A stretch of 16,295 nt of DNA from Vicinamibacteria bacterium (GTDB taxonomy: Bacteria > Acidobacteriota > Vicinamibacteria > Vicinamibacterales > UBA2999), in NCBI GenBank assembly GCA_025938035.1, contig JAICQE010000103.1, positions 1 to 16,295 of the forward strand. Direction: 5' to 3'. Positions within the stretch are counted from its first letter, which is position 1; every line of letters begins with the position of its first letter. A program made the position numbers and the translations under genes. Below the pieces are notes generated by a model. It was not told the DNA's origin, searched no databases, and worked only from the letters and a program-made list of their open reading frames with translations. This document shows, piece after piece, positions 6,037 to 13,824 of the stretch.

Positions 6037-6612
6037 ATGACACCTGGCGCCGGTCCGGACGACGCGTCGCTGGTTCGCGCCTCGCTCGCAGGCGATCGGG
6101 AGGCGTTTGCAGTGCTGGTTTCGCGGCACGCTCATTCGGTGCTCAGCGTCACGACCCGGATGCTGGGATCGACCGACGCCGAGGATGTGGCGCAGGAGAC
6201 GTTCGTTTCCGCGTATAAGGCGCTGCCGGGATTCCAGTTCACCGCGAAGTTCTCGACGTGGCTGTATCGAATCGCCGTGAACAAGTGCCACGACGCGCTG
6301 CGGACACGCCGCGGCGGGATGGTCTCGCTCGATTCGGAGGACGGTGAGGAACTCGCCTGGAAGGCGCTCGAAGACGAGACGCCGCGCCGTGACCTGGAAC
6401 GGATCGAGCTCGCCTGGGAGCTCGACAGGAGCATCCAGGCGCTGCCTCCGCTCTACCGCGAGTCGTTCGTGCTCAAGCACGTCGAGGGGCTCGGTTACGA
6501 CGAGATGAGCGAGATCCTCGGCATCAACCGCGACACCCTGAAGATGCGCGTCTACAAGGCCAGAACGCTCCTGTGCCGCTCGCTCGCCCACCTCGAAGGA
6601 GCTCGTCGATGA
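6037..6612 (+). CDS. ECF-type RNA polymerase sigma factor
   Basis: A 191-residue extracytoplasmic-function sigma factor. Region 2 spans about 23-92 and contains DAEDVAQETFVSAYKAL (48-64) and FSTWLYRIAVNKCHDALR (72-89), the -10 recognition and core-binding helices. Region 4 spans about 130-185 (LPPLYRESFVLKHVEGLGY, then an EILGI-TLKMRVYKAR helix-turn-helix) and reads the -35. I chose the ATG at 6037; a GGAGG lies 14 nt upstream, a little far, and the frame is open further back through the barrel gene. The stop overlaps the next ATG as ATGA, the usual arrangement for a sigma/anti-sigma pair. By family it directs polymerase to a small envelope-stress or nutrient regulon, probably including its own operon. 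Confidence 0.9.
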   Translation: MTPGAGPDDASLVRASLAGDREAFAVLVSRHAHSVLSVTTRMLGSTDAEDVAQETFVSAYKALPGFQFTAKFSTWLYRIAVNKCHDALRTRRGGMVSLDSEDGEELAWKALEDETPRRDLERIELAWELDRSIQALPPLYRESFVLKHVEGLGYDEMSEILGINRDTLKMRVYKARTLLCRSLAHLEGARR

Positions 6613-7301
6613 ATCACGAACAACTCGTACAGCGGTTTATCGATCAGGAGCTGTCTCCGGAGGAACGGATCCAGTTTGTCGTCGCGCTGGGACGGGACGA
6701 GTCGCTGCGTGAACGCGTCCTCGAGCTCGAACGGCTCGTGCGCGGTGCGTCGAAACTCGCGCGGCCGGCCGTTCCGGAGGGTTTTGTCGCCAGCGTTCTC
6801 CGCGAGACGATGCCGCCCGTTGCCGCACGACGGAGCCGGTTCATCGACCGCCTCTGGGCGCCCCGCACGCTGCACTGGAACCTTGCCACCGCAGCCGCGG
6901 TCGGCTGCCTGCTGCTGTTCGGGCTCGGTGGCGCCATCGCCCTCGTAGGACGCCCGTTCAGCGGTGCCCGCTCCGCGGCCGGTTCACTGGCGTCCTCGAG
7001 CGAACCAGCCGCGCCGCCGGTAGTGCTGGTGCGGCTCGTCGTCGTGCATCCGGGCGCAAAAGTCGTTCAGGCGGCGGGTGACTTCAACGGCTGGAATCCA
7101 TCGGAGACGCCGCTGGAGCCAACCGCCGACGGCGCGTGGACCGTGACGCTGCCGCTCGAGCCGGGTCGTTACGAGTACCAGTTCGTGGTGGATGGCGCGC
7201 AGTGGATTGGCGATCCGTTCGCGGCGGAGCAGAGCGACGATGGATTTGGATCGCAGAATGCGGTGCTCGACGTGCGGCCGCCGGCGGAGGGAATGCTGTG
7301 A
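6609..7301 (+). CDS. Anti-sigma-like membrane protein with extracytoplasmic CBM48/AMPK-type glycan-binding domain
   Basis: A 230-residue protein overlapping the sigma gene by 4 bp. Residues 1-85 are a cytoplasmic, charged helical region starting NHEQLVQRFIDQELSPEER, like the N-terminus of many anti-sigma factors but without a HxxxCxxC zinc site. One TM helix spans about 91-113. A Ser/Ala/Pro linker (114-137) leads to an E-set carbohydrate-binding domain at 139-224: AGDFNGWNP (156-164), WTVTLPLEPGRYEYQFVVDG (177-196) and DDGFGSQNAVL (210-220). CBM48/AMPK-beta domains bind alpha-1,4/1,6-glucans. The layout predicts that glucan binding outside the membrane alters sigma release inside. The sigma-inhibitor role rests on gene order and topology, because the N-terminus is too short to place in a family by eye. 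Confidence 0.75.
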   Translation: MNHEQLVQRFIDQELSPEERIQFVVALGRDESLRERVLELERLVRGASKLARPAVPEGFVASVLRETMPPVAARRSRFIDRLWAPRTLHWNLATAAAVGCLLLFGLGGAIALVGRPFSGARSAAGSLASSSEPAAPPVVLVRLVVVHPGAKVVQAAGDFNGWNPSETPLEPTADGAWTVTLPLEPGRYEYQFVVDGAQWIGDPFAAEQSDDGFGSQNAVLDVRPPAEGML

Positions 7302-7352
7302 GCCGGTTCCCGTGTTGCGCGGATGCCACGGGTCCCTTACTCTGCTCGCGTG

Positions 7353-7706
7353 ATGCGCTGGCCGATTCGCATCCCGTTCGTTGCCGTTCTTGCGGTCGTG
7401 AGCGTGTCGTGCGCGGGGACGGTGGCGCGTGGGCCCGTTGTGACGCCGGACGGTGTGCGATTTACCCTGGAGCATGTGGCGGCGAAGTCAGTTTCCGTCG
7501 CGGGCGATTTCAACGACTGGTCACCGTCGGCGCATCCGCTGGCGCGGAACGGATCCGGCAGGTGGAGCGTCGTCGTCGCGCTGCCGGCCGGCGAGCACAA
7601 GTTCATGTTCGTCGTCGACGGAGAGCAGTGGATGGTTCCTCCACTGGCGGAGGATTTCGTGGACGACGGATTTGGATCGCGAAACGGAGTGGTGATTGTC
7701 CGGTAG
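7353..7706 (+). CDS. Small exported CBM48/AMPK-type glycan-binding protein (possible lipoprotein)
   Basis: A 117-residue protein if begun at the ATG at 7353, which gives the better signal sequence (MRWPIRIPFVAVLAVVSVSC); an ATG at 7323 would add ten residues. Neither has a clear Shine-Dalgarno site. Cys20 could be lipidated, but SVSC is a poor lipobox. The rest is essentially one glycan-binding E-set domain: VSVAGDFNDWSP (47-58), RWSVVVALPAGEHKFMFVVD (70-89), EQW (91-93) and DDGFGSRNGVVIV (104-116). It is clearly homologous to the domain of the preceding anti-sigma-like protein, so it probably arose by tandem duplication. It may compete for, or deliver, the same glucan ligand. Its stop lies inside the start region of the next gene. 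Confidence 0.75.
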   Translation: MRWPIRIPFVAVLAVVSVSCAGTVARGPVVTPDGVRFTLEHVAAKSVSVAGDFNDWSPSAHPLARNGSGRWSVVVALPAGEHKFMFVVDGEQWMVPPLAEDFVDDGFGSRNGVVIVR

Positions 7707-8454
7707 GGTGACGCTCGCCGTCGTCCTGTGTCTGCTTGCGGTGCCTCGGACGGCACCGGCGCAGGTAAGTGTGTCCGAACGCGATGCATTGACGCGGCAG
7801 GCGGAAGCGGCCGGTGCCAAGGGCCTTCCGGTCGGCCCGCTCATGAACAAGATCCGGGAAGGTCTGGCCAAGAAACACGACGCGAAGCGCATCGAGCTCG
7901 TCCTCACCCAGATGGTGACGAACATGGAAACAGCCGATGCGATTGTTCGCGAGGTCGAGCCGGGCGCTGCCGGTCCTGCGCGCGACAATGCGATCACGCT
8001 GCTGTCGGACGCGCTCTTCAGCGGGCTGACGGCGGAGGAGATCCGGGAACTGCAGCGGCAGGTTCAGACGCGCGCGGCGCAGGATCTGGCGGGAGCCGCC
8101 AAAGGGCTTGCCTACGTCAAGGAAGCCATGCTGCCCGTGAACGAAGGCACGGGCGTGATGGTCGAGGCGGTCCGCCACAAGTTCCGCGCGTACGAGATGC
8201 TCGACCTCGGCCGCGAGATCAAGCGTCGCGAGACCGACTATCGCACCGGGCGCGCCAGCCTGCGGGCGCTGCGCGACGCCATCGCCCGAGGAACGAGACC
8301 AGACGTGCTGCTGCGGGACAGTCGCTCCGTCACTGTCGAGCGCCCGGCCGCTACGCGGCCGACAACCGATCGACCCGAGCGCACCGTACCGGTCGATCGA
8401 CCGCCGCGCACCGACCGTCCACCCGATCGCCCGACGGATCGCCCGGCGCGATAA
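7696..8454 (+). CDS. Secreted helical protein with Asp/Arg/Pro-rich tail, function unknown
   Basis: A 252-residue protein starting at TTG 7696, which has GGAG 6 nt upstream and overlaps the previous gene by 11 bp; a GTG at 7708 is the alternative. A signal peptide ends TAPAQ near residue 23. Residues 25-200 are predominantly helical, with LPVGPLMNKIREGLAKKHD (44-62) looking like one unit of a helical repeat. A second helical block includes SGLTAEEIRELQRQVQ (109-124). From about 214 the chain becomes VERPAATRPTTDRPERTVP and ends DRPPDRPTDRPAR, a tail like that of the 101-residue protein at the head of the cluster. The tail may associate with cell wall or acidic polymer; that is inference. It ends in tandem stops TAA TAG. 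I recognise no named family. Confidence 0.7.
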   Translation: MSGRVTLAVVLCLLAVPRTAPAQVSVSERDALTRQAEAAGAKGLPVGPLMNKIREGLAKKHDAKRIELVLTQMVTNMETADAIVREVEPGAAGPARDNAITLLSDALFSGLTAEEIRELQRQVQTRAAQDLAGAAKGLAYVKEAMLPVNEGTGVMVEAVRHKFRAYEMLDLGREIKRRETDYRTGRASLRALRDAIARGTRPDVLLRDSRSVTVERPAATRPTTDRPERTVPVDRPPRTDRPPDRPTDRPAR

Positions 8455-8487
8455 TAGCCGTTCGGATCGTTCGGTTTGGAGCTCTCC

Positions 8488-9450
8488 ATGAAACGCACCG
8501 GCCGCAATGCCGCGGTAATCGCTATCACCTTTGGATTTGCATTTCTCGCGGGCACGCCTGCGCTCACTCAGGAGCTCGAGATCGCGACGTCGGTGTCGAT
8601 GCTCGAGGGCCCGACGGTCGATGCGCAGGGCAACGTGTACTTCACCGACATCCTGATGCAGCGCATCATGCGCTTCAGCACCGACGGGAAATTCACGGTC
8701 GTTCGCGAGAAGAGCAACGTGGCGAACGGTCTGGTCTTCGACCTCCAGGGGCGACTCATTGCCGCCGAGGGCTCCACATCGCCAACCGCGGAACGGAGCG
8801 GCATGAAAACCGGCGGTATTCCGCGGGTGACCAGGACCGACCTGAGGACGGGGAAGGTGGAGGTCCTCGCCGACAAGTACGACGGCAAGCCGCTCTCCGG
8901 TCCGAACGACGTCACCATAGACGCCAAGGGGCGGCTTTACGTCACGGACTCGGACGGCGGCGCGGTGTACCGCATCGACGCGCCGGGGAAGGTGGCCAGA
9001 ATCCTCGCGCGACCGGACATCGAGCGGCCGAACGGCATTCAGATCTCACCGGATGACACGATCCTCTACCTTGTCGAAGCCAACGGCGCCAAGGATGGGG
9101 CGCGCCTGATCCGCGCCTACGATCTGCTCCCCGACGGCAGCGTCCGGAACATGCGCGTCCTCTACAACTTCTACCCGGGGCGAAGCGCAGATGGGATGAG
9201 CGTCGACACCCAGGGCAATCTCTACGCCGCTGCCGGCCTGCACCGGACCCGCGGCACCGCGGAAACGCTCGATACGAAGTGCGGCGTCTACGTGATCTCG
9301 CCGCAGGGGAAGCTGCTGAAGTTCATTCCGGTACCGGAGGACTACATCACCAACACGGCGTTCGGCGGGCCGGACATGAAGACGCTGTACATCACCGCCG
9401 GCAAGACGCTCTACCGGATGCGCAACGACATCGCCGGCCTTCCACGATAG
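8488..9450 (+). CDS. SMP-30/gluconolactonase-like secreted beta-propeller
   Basis: A 320-residue protein with GGAG 6 nt before the ATG at 8488; an in-frame TTG at 8476 is less likely. A signal peptide ends near TPALTQ (28). The mature chain is a six-bladed propeller of the SMP-30/LRE type, with repeated D-x-x-G-x-[LV]-Y-[VF]-T-D blades: VDAQGNVYFTD (44-54), IDAKGRLYVTD (144-154) and VDTQGNLYAA (239-248). Residues at the expected metal and active-site places are E40 (LEGPTVD), N140 (SGPNDVTID), N182 (RPNGIQIS) and D235 (SADGMSVD). Members hydrolyse sugar lactones or similar esters with a divalent metal; the substrate here cannot be read. It follows the previous gene by 33 nt and converges with the next, ending 13 bp from its stop. 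Confidence 0.85.
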   Translation: MKRTGRNAAVIAITFGFAFLAGTPALTQELEIATSVSMLEGPTVDAQGNVYFTDILMQRIMRFSTDGKFTVVREKSNVANGLVFDLQGRLIAAEGSTSPTAERSGMKTGGIPRVTRTDLRTGKVEVLADKYDGKPLSGPNDVTIDAKGRLYVTDSDGGAVYRIDAPGKVARILARPDIERPNGIQISPDDTILYLVEANGAKDGARLIRAYDLLPDGSVRNMRVLYNFYPGRSADGMSVDTQGNLYAAAGLHRTRGTAETLDTKCGVYVISPQGKLLKFIPVPEDYITNTAFGGPDMKTLYITAGKTLYRMRNDIAGLPR

Positions 9451-9463
9451 AAGCGCCGGACGA

Positions 9464-10039
9464 TCAGCGCGCTGGTTGCGCCTGGGGCGCCGGCGCGTTT
9501 CCGACTGGCGACACGGCGACGTGATGGATCCGCGAGGCGAACCGCCATCCCTGCGGCGTTTTCGTGTACGTGTCGGCGTAGTACCCATCGTGCCGGATCT
9601 TGCCCGGGTCGCCATCGAGGCCAATCATGAGCATGTCGACGGTTCCCGTGGCGCCGCCGGCCGCCGGCGTGATGATGTGGTTGACGTAGATGTGTCGCAC
9701 GCCCTGACGGATCCAGCCGACGTTCTTGCAGCCGCGGACTCCGCCGCCGGATGCTTCGGCCAGCCGCTCCCGGCCCTGCCAGCGCGCACCCACCACACCG
9801 TCTTTCGCCGGCGCGAAGTAGCCGTCGGGCGTGAAGAGGTCCGCGTAGTCGTAGCCGTTGTTCGAGCAGGTGTCGATCGCCCGCGCATATTTGGCGACGA
9901 GCTGCCCGATCTCGAAATAGTCGATCGCGGTCAGAGCCATCGGCGGCGCGCCCGGCTGACCAGTCCGCTGTGCGCCAATGCCGGCGTCCAGCGTCACGCC
10001 CACGACGAAGGCCAGTGCCCACATTGCTCTGCCTGACAT
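9464..10039 (-). CDS. Secreted NTF2/SnoaL-like protein
   Basis: A 191-residue protein with AGGAGAG just ahead of the ATG and a signal peptide ending GIGAQ (24). Residues 36-175 have the cone-shaped NTF2-like pattern: DYFEIGQLVAKYARAIDT (40-57), YADLFTPDGYFAP (65-77), the HIYVNHIITPAAGG strand (116-129), and DGYYADTYTKTPQGWRFASR (151-170). This matches the SnoaL_4/NTF2 group, which includes dehydratases, isomerases and many proteins of unknown reaction. The Tyr, Asp and His positions common in the catalytic members look present, but the substrate is unknown. It lies 12 nt after the stop of the upstream gene and is probably co-transcribed with it. Confidence 0.8.
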   Translation of the reverse strand: MSGRAMWALAFVVGVTLDAGIGAQRTGQPGAPPMALTAIDYFEIGQLVAKYARAIDTCSNNGYDYADLFTPDGYFAPAKDGVVGARWQGRERLAEASGGGVRGCKNVGWIRQGVRHIYVNHIITPAAGGATGTVDMLMIGLDGDPGKIRHDGYYADTYTKTPQGWRFASRIHHVAVSPVGNAPAPQAQPAR

Positions 10040-10051
10040 GGTCTCTCCTGT

Positions 10052-10780
10052 CTAGCGCGTGGCGCGCGATCCCTGGCGTCCGATCGAGACGTTGTCGAGT
10101 CTCCAGCGATCTCCGTCGCCCGCAGCCGTGAAGCTGATCGACGAGAACGGTGTCTCCGACACGATCCCGAAGAAGCTGTTATAGCCGCTGCCGGCGTAGG
10201 TGAAGATCTGGGTGAGGTCGAAGGTGTGCCCGAGCACGTGCAGCGTCGTGTGATCGTTGCTGTCCGGACCGCCGCCCTGGCCGAAGCCCTTGCCATCCAC
10301 GGAGAACACGTCGGCCGCCCACGCGAAGATCGGCGGGTCGAAGCGCAGCTCGAGCGTCTTGGTCACCGGGCCGAGCGTCTCGTAGCGCAGCTCGAGACCC
10401 TGAATCGTCTCGTCGTTCTTCCCGGTGGTGGACCCGGTTCCCGTGGTGCCGACGAAGACGCCCGTCGGATGTTTCTGCGGCGCCGTGTTGCCGGCCTGCG
10501 ACGAATAGCCGCCGGTCTGCGAAAAGAACACGCTGAAGTGCCCGACCCGCGTCGCCTTGTCGGCCGGCACGTCGATGTTCACGCCCTGAAAATCGTCGGT
10601 CAGGATCGTTCCTTTGCGCTGGTTCACCGCCGCCGTCCACTCCGCGCGCCCGGCCTTGCCGCGCGAGGCGTCGTAGGGTGTGCGATTGTCGCCGTCGATG
10701 AACAGCCTCAGCCGCGCCGCGTGGAGTGTGGAGACGGCCGCGGCGAGTAAGGTCAGGACAATCAACGCACGTCGGGTCAT
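10052..10780 (-). CDS. Secreted protein of unknown function, PEP-CTERM-like body without the sorting tail
   Basis: A 242-residue exported protein; the ATG has only a modest GAGG upstream. A signal peptide covers about 1-21 (ALIVLTLLAAAVSTLHA). The body is beta-rich and Gly/Thr-rich, with FSVFFSQTGGYSSQAGN in the middle, AADVFSVDGKGFGQGGG later, and the end motif FFGIVSETPFSSISFTAAGD then RWRLDNVSIG. That end motif is what I know from extracellular PEP-CTERM proteins ('GI.sd.pF.si.f....D.f..DNv.v'), yet no PEP box or C-terminal TM helix follows. It is probably a secreted carbohydrate- or matrix-associated jelly-roll protein, but no family function is known to me. It is the first gene of a two-gene unit with the NTF2-like protein and is divergent from the large kinase. 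Confidence 0.65.
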   Translation of the reverse strand: MTRRALIVLTLLAAAVSTLHAARLRLFIDGDNRTPYDASRGKAGRAEWTAAVNQRKGTILTDDFQGVNIDVPADKATRVGHFSVFFSQTGGYSSQAGNTAPQKHPTGVFVGTTGTGSTTGKNDETIQGLELRYETLGPVTKTLELRFDPPIFAWAADVFSVDGKGFGQGGGPDSNDHTTLHVLGHTFDLTQIFTYAGSGYNSFFGIVSETPFSSISFTAAGDGDRWRLDNVSIGRQGSRATR

Positions 10781-10827
10781 GGGCGCCTCTGGCGAATCGT
10801 CGAAGAGGGCAGTCTAGCGCGTGCCCA

Positions 10828-10833
10828 TATAAT
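10828..10833 (+). promoter_or_regulatory. Perfect -10 box (TATAAT) just upstream of the kinase gene
   Basis: TATAAT ends 14 nt before the ATG at 10848. Transcription would start about 7 nt later, leaving a leader of only some 8 nt, and no Shine-Dalgarno sequence is present (GCGAAACCAACGA precedes the ATG). There is no good TTGACA 17 nt upstream (the six bases there read GAGGGC). This fits a nearly leaderless mRNA. Confidence 0.45.
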
Positions 10834-10847
10834 CGCGAAACCAACGA

Positions 10848-13556
10848 ATGGCGCTGTCACCAGGAACAAAGCTCGGTCCCTACGCCATTGAATCGGCGCT
10901 GGGCTCGGGTGGAATGGGAGAGGTCTACCGTGCGCAGGACACGCGGCTTCATCGCGTCGTCGCCGTCAAGACGCTGTCCGAACGGCTGGAGTCCAGTCCG
11001 CAGGCGATCCAGCGTTTCGAACGCGAGGCCCGTGCCGCCGCCTCGCTGAATCATCCGAACATCTGCACGATTTATGACGTCGGCACGGATCCGCCGTTCA
11101 TCGCGATGGAGCTGCTCGAAGGCGAGACGCTCCAGCGGCGACTGGCGCGGGGGCCGCTCGATATTCTGGAGGCCGTCGATGTCGCGCTGGCGCTCGTCGA
11201 CGCGCTCGACGCAGCGCACAGCCAGGGCCTGCTGCACCGCGACATCAAGCCGGCGAACATCTTCATCACCGCGCGCGGTCCGAAGATCCTGGACTTCGGC
11301 CTGGCCAAGGCTGTGCGTTCGGCTGCAGCCGTGGCGGCGACCGAGAAAGACACCCGCCCGCCCGAATCGACGATTACGGACGAGGGCACCGCGCCCGGCA
11401 CGGTCGCCTACATGTCGCCGGAGCAGCTGCGCGGGCGGCCGCTCGACGCCAGGAGCGATCTGTTCTCACTCGGCCTCGTGATGTACGAGATGGTGACCGG
11501 GCAGTCTGCATTCACCGGCGAGACGGGGGCGGTCATTGCTGCCGCCATCCTGCAGGAGAGGCCGGTCTTTCCGCGGCACATCCGCGAGGACATTCCCGCC
11601 CGGTTCGAGGACGTCATTCTCAAGGCGATCGAGAAGGATCCGCGCGACCGCGCCCAGACGGCGGCCGAGTTGCGCGCGGATCTGCGGCGGCTGAAACGCG
11701 AGCTCGAAACGGGCGAACTCGCCGCGCAGCGGTCGACGGGCAACAGGCCAGCGACGGCTTCCGGCGCGTCCGCGACCAGTCCGGCACCCTCGTGGACCGG
11801 CCGGCGTTGGCTTATCGCCACGACGATTGTCGTTGCCCTGATCGCGGTTGCTGGCGTGGCCTTCGTGTTCTGGCCGGGCGATTCGGCGCCGAGAGCGGCG
11901 AGCTCGCTGCTGCAGGACGTTCAGGTCTCGCAGGTCACCGTCACCGGAAACGCCTGGCGGCCGGCGCTTTCTCCTGACGGCAGGTACGTGGTCTACGTGC
12001 GCCGCGACGGCGTCGCGAGAAGCCTCCGCCTTCGGCAGCTCGGTACGGATCGCGACGTCGAGCTTGCGGCGTCGGCCGATCTTGCCGATCGCATCCAGGC
12101 CGCCACGGTGACGCCGGATGGCAGCTTCGTCGATTTCATCCGAGGCAACACCGACGCCACCACCCTGTGGAGGGTGCCCTTTCTCGGCGGAACACCCAGG
12201 CGGCTCCTCGACGGAATCAGCAGCCCCATCGGGTGGTCGCCCGACGGTAAGCAGTTCGCGTTCGTGAGGGCGATCTTCAACGGCCCGTCGACGGTGGTGA
12301 TTGCGGCTGCGGATGGCACGAACCAGCGCGAGCTGGGGACGCGAGCGCTTCCCGCGGGCTTCGCGTCGCTCACCAGCCGCAGCACGCCGAGCGCGCAGGG
12401 CGCGGTAATCCCCCCGGCATGGTCGCCCGACGGCCGGACGCTGGCGATAACCGGCTACGACTCACGCGCGGGTGTGCTGCAGCGCGAAGCGGTCTTCATC
12501 GACGTCGCGAGCGGCGCGCAGCGTTCCATCCCGCTGCGGGACGAAAGCACGGCCGACGCGATCGCCTGGCTGGATGCCGGACATCTCGTCCTGACGATGG
12601 AAGGGCGCAACGACGCAGTCAGCCAACTATGGGTGTTGTCCTATCCGGATGGCGAGTGGTCGCGGTTGACCAACGATCTGACGAACTACGCGAGTCTGAG
12701 CGTCAGCGGCGACCGCCAGCACCTCGCTGTTGCGCGATGGGAGTCGCGCGTGGCGATATCCGCTCTCGAGAGGCCGGGCGAGGCCAGAGACCTCGTCGCC
12801 GCCGGGCCGTTTGTCGGAACCGATTTCGCGTGGGCTGGCGAACGGCTGCTGTTTGCCCTGCTCTCGCCGGTCGATAACGTGCCGGCGCTGTGGGCGCGGC
12901 GTCCGGGCGAGTCGAGTCAGCAGGAGCTGATTACGAACGCCTATTCGCCTGCCGTGACGCCCGACGGGCAGACGATCGTGTTCATCCGTGTTGACGGCGG
13001 CCGGCGCGGCATCTGGCGCGCCGACGGCGAGGGTCGCGGTGCCGTGGAAATCGGGACGACGATCGGGAATCCCGTCAGCGTGTCGCCGGATGGAAAGCAC
13101 GTCGTGTATTTGTCGAACGACAGCGGCGTGCAGGCGGCGTGGAAGCTGAACGTCGACGGCGGCAAGCCTACGCAGATCACGCGCGATTACACGCTGTGGC
13201 CGTGGATTTCGCCCGACGGCACGTCACTCGCCTTCATCACGCTCGGCGAGAAGAAGGAGCAGCTGCTGGCGATTTGCCCGCTCGCAGACTGTTCGTCGCG
13301 GCAATACTTCCCCGTTGCCTCCCGCCCTGAGGCGCTGCGGTGGATGCCTGACGGCCGCGGCGTTGCCTACGCAATCCGGTCAAACATCTGGGCGCAGCGG
13401 CTCGACGGGACGACGCCGTACAACCTCACGCGGTTCCCGGAAGACGATCACGTGATCGAGGATTTCAGATGGACGCCCGACGGCAGGACGCTGACGTTCT
13501 CGCGGTCGCGGACGGCATGGGACATCGTGCTGTTCCGGGGTCTCAGGCAGGATTGA
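10848..13556 (+). CDS. Membrane Ser/Thr protein kinase fused to a PD40 (TolB/WD40-like) beta-propeller
   Basis: A 902-residue protein. The kinase domain covers about 11-285: GSGGMGEV (19-26), VAVK Lys41, Glu60, HRDIKPAN (130-137, catalytic Asp132), DFG (149-151) and [12 protein letters not shown] (182-193). One TM helix lies near 321-341. Beyond it, some 550 residues carry at least eight PD40 motifs, S/T-PDG-x-x-[LIV]: [70 protein letters not shown] and [10 protein letters not shown]. These form an extracytoplasmic propeller expected to bind a ligand or protein. The architecture is very common and highly paralogous in acidobacteria. The ATG has no ribosome site but a TATAAT box lies just upstream. 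No missing kinase residue was noted. Confidence 0.93.
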   Translation: MALSPGTKLGPYAIESALGSGGMGEVYRAQDTRLHRVVAVKTLSERLESSPQAIQRFEREARAAASLNHPNICTIYDVGTDPPFIAMELLEGETLQRRLARGPLDILEAVDVALALVDALDAAHSQGLLHRDIKPANIFITARGPKILDFGLAKAVRSAAAVAATEKDTRPPESTITDEGTAPGTVAYMSPEQLRGRPLDARSDLFSLGLVMYEMVTGQSAFTGETGAVIAAAILQERPVFPRHIREDIPARFEDVILKAIEKDPRDRAQTAAELRADLRRLKRELETGELAAQRSTGNRPATASGASATSPAPSWTGRRWLIATTIVVALIAVAGVAFVFWPGDSAPRAASSLLQDVQVSQVTVTGNAWRPALSPDGRYVVYVRRDGVARSLRLRQLGTDRDVELAASADLADRIQAATVTPDGSFVDFIRGNTDATTLWRVPFLGGTPRRLLDGISSPIGWSPDGKQFAFVRAIFNGPSTVVIAAADGTNQRELGTRALPAGFASLTSRSTPSAQGAVIPPAWSPDGRTLAITGYDSRAGVLQREAVFIDVASGAQRSIPLRDESTADAIAWLDAGHLVLTMEGRNDAVSQLWVLSYPDGEWSRLTNDLTNYASLSVSGDRQHLAVARWESRVAISALERPGEARDLVAAGPFVGTDFAWAGERLLFALLSPVDNVPALWARRPGESSQQELITNAYSPAVTPDGQTIVFIRVDGGRRGIWRADGEGRGAVEIGTTIGNPVSVSPDGKHVVYLSNDSGVQAAWKLNVDGGKPTQITRDYTLWPWISPDGTSLAFITLGEKKEQLLAICPLADCSSRQYFPVASRPEALRWMPDGRGVAYAIRSNIWAQRLDGTTPYNLTRFPEDDHVIEDFRWTPDGRTLTFSRSRTAWDIVLFRGLRQD

Positions 13557-13796
13557 GCGGACGCGAAGAACGCGAAGCTCAGGGCGGAGCGCGACATCGG
13601 GTTCGAGGACATCGTCTTCCACATCGAGCGCGGCGACCTTTACGCCGGCCAGCGCATCTTCGTCGTCAGGCGCGAGGACTACGTGTACCTGGTGCCGTTC
13701 GTCGAGGACGAGCACACGCTCCTCCTGAAGACGATCATCCCAAGCCGGAAAGCCACCAACGAGTACCTCGGTGAGGAGAGCGACGATGAAAGTTGA
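13557..13796 (+). pseudogene. BrnT-like toxin remnant, with the first codons of its antitoxin
   Basis: Directly after the kinase stop, in the same frame, 79 codons read DAKNAKLRAERDIGFEDIVF, HIERGDLYAGQRIFVV, then REDYVYLVPFVEDEHTLLLK, TIIPSRKATNEYL and a TGA. This matches BrnT-family (PF04365) type II toxins as I know them, which act as ribonucleases. Two defects are visible. There is no start codon, since the family's first residues (of the type MxxxWD) are replaced by the kinase end. About a dozen residues are also missing between ERGDL and GQRIF, where intact homologues carry an LDILEHPN-like segment. At 13786 an overlapping ATG begins MKVDADE, where the antitoxin normally starts, but it soon runs into the 3' end of the oxidoreductase gene on the other strand. 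The module is decayed and non-functional. Confidence 0.6.
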
Positions 13797-13824
13797 TGCC
13801 GACGAGGGACCTGGCGGCGGCGGT

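Noticed and set aside
4943..6043. A 366-codon minus-strand ORF antisense to the peptide and barrel genes
   Set aside because: It has no motifs, is Arg/Ala-rich, and covers two genes on the other strand that have signal peptides and ribosome sites.
7728..9056. A 442-codon + strand ORF overlapping the tail protein and the SMP-30-like gene
   Set aside because: It is Arg/Gly-rich nonsense out of phase with two genes that show clear signal peptides, and it has no ribosome site.
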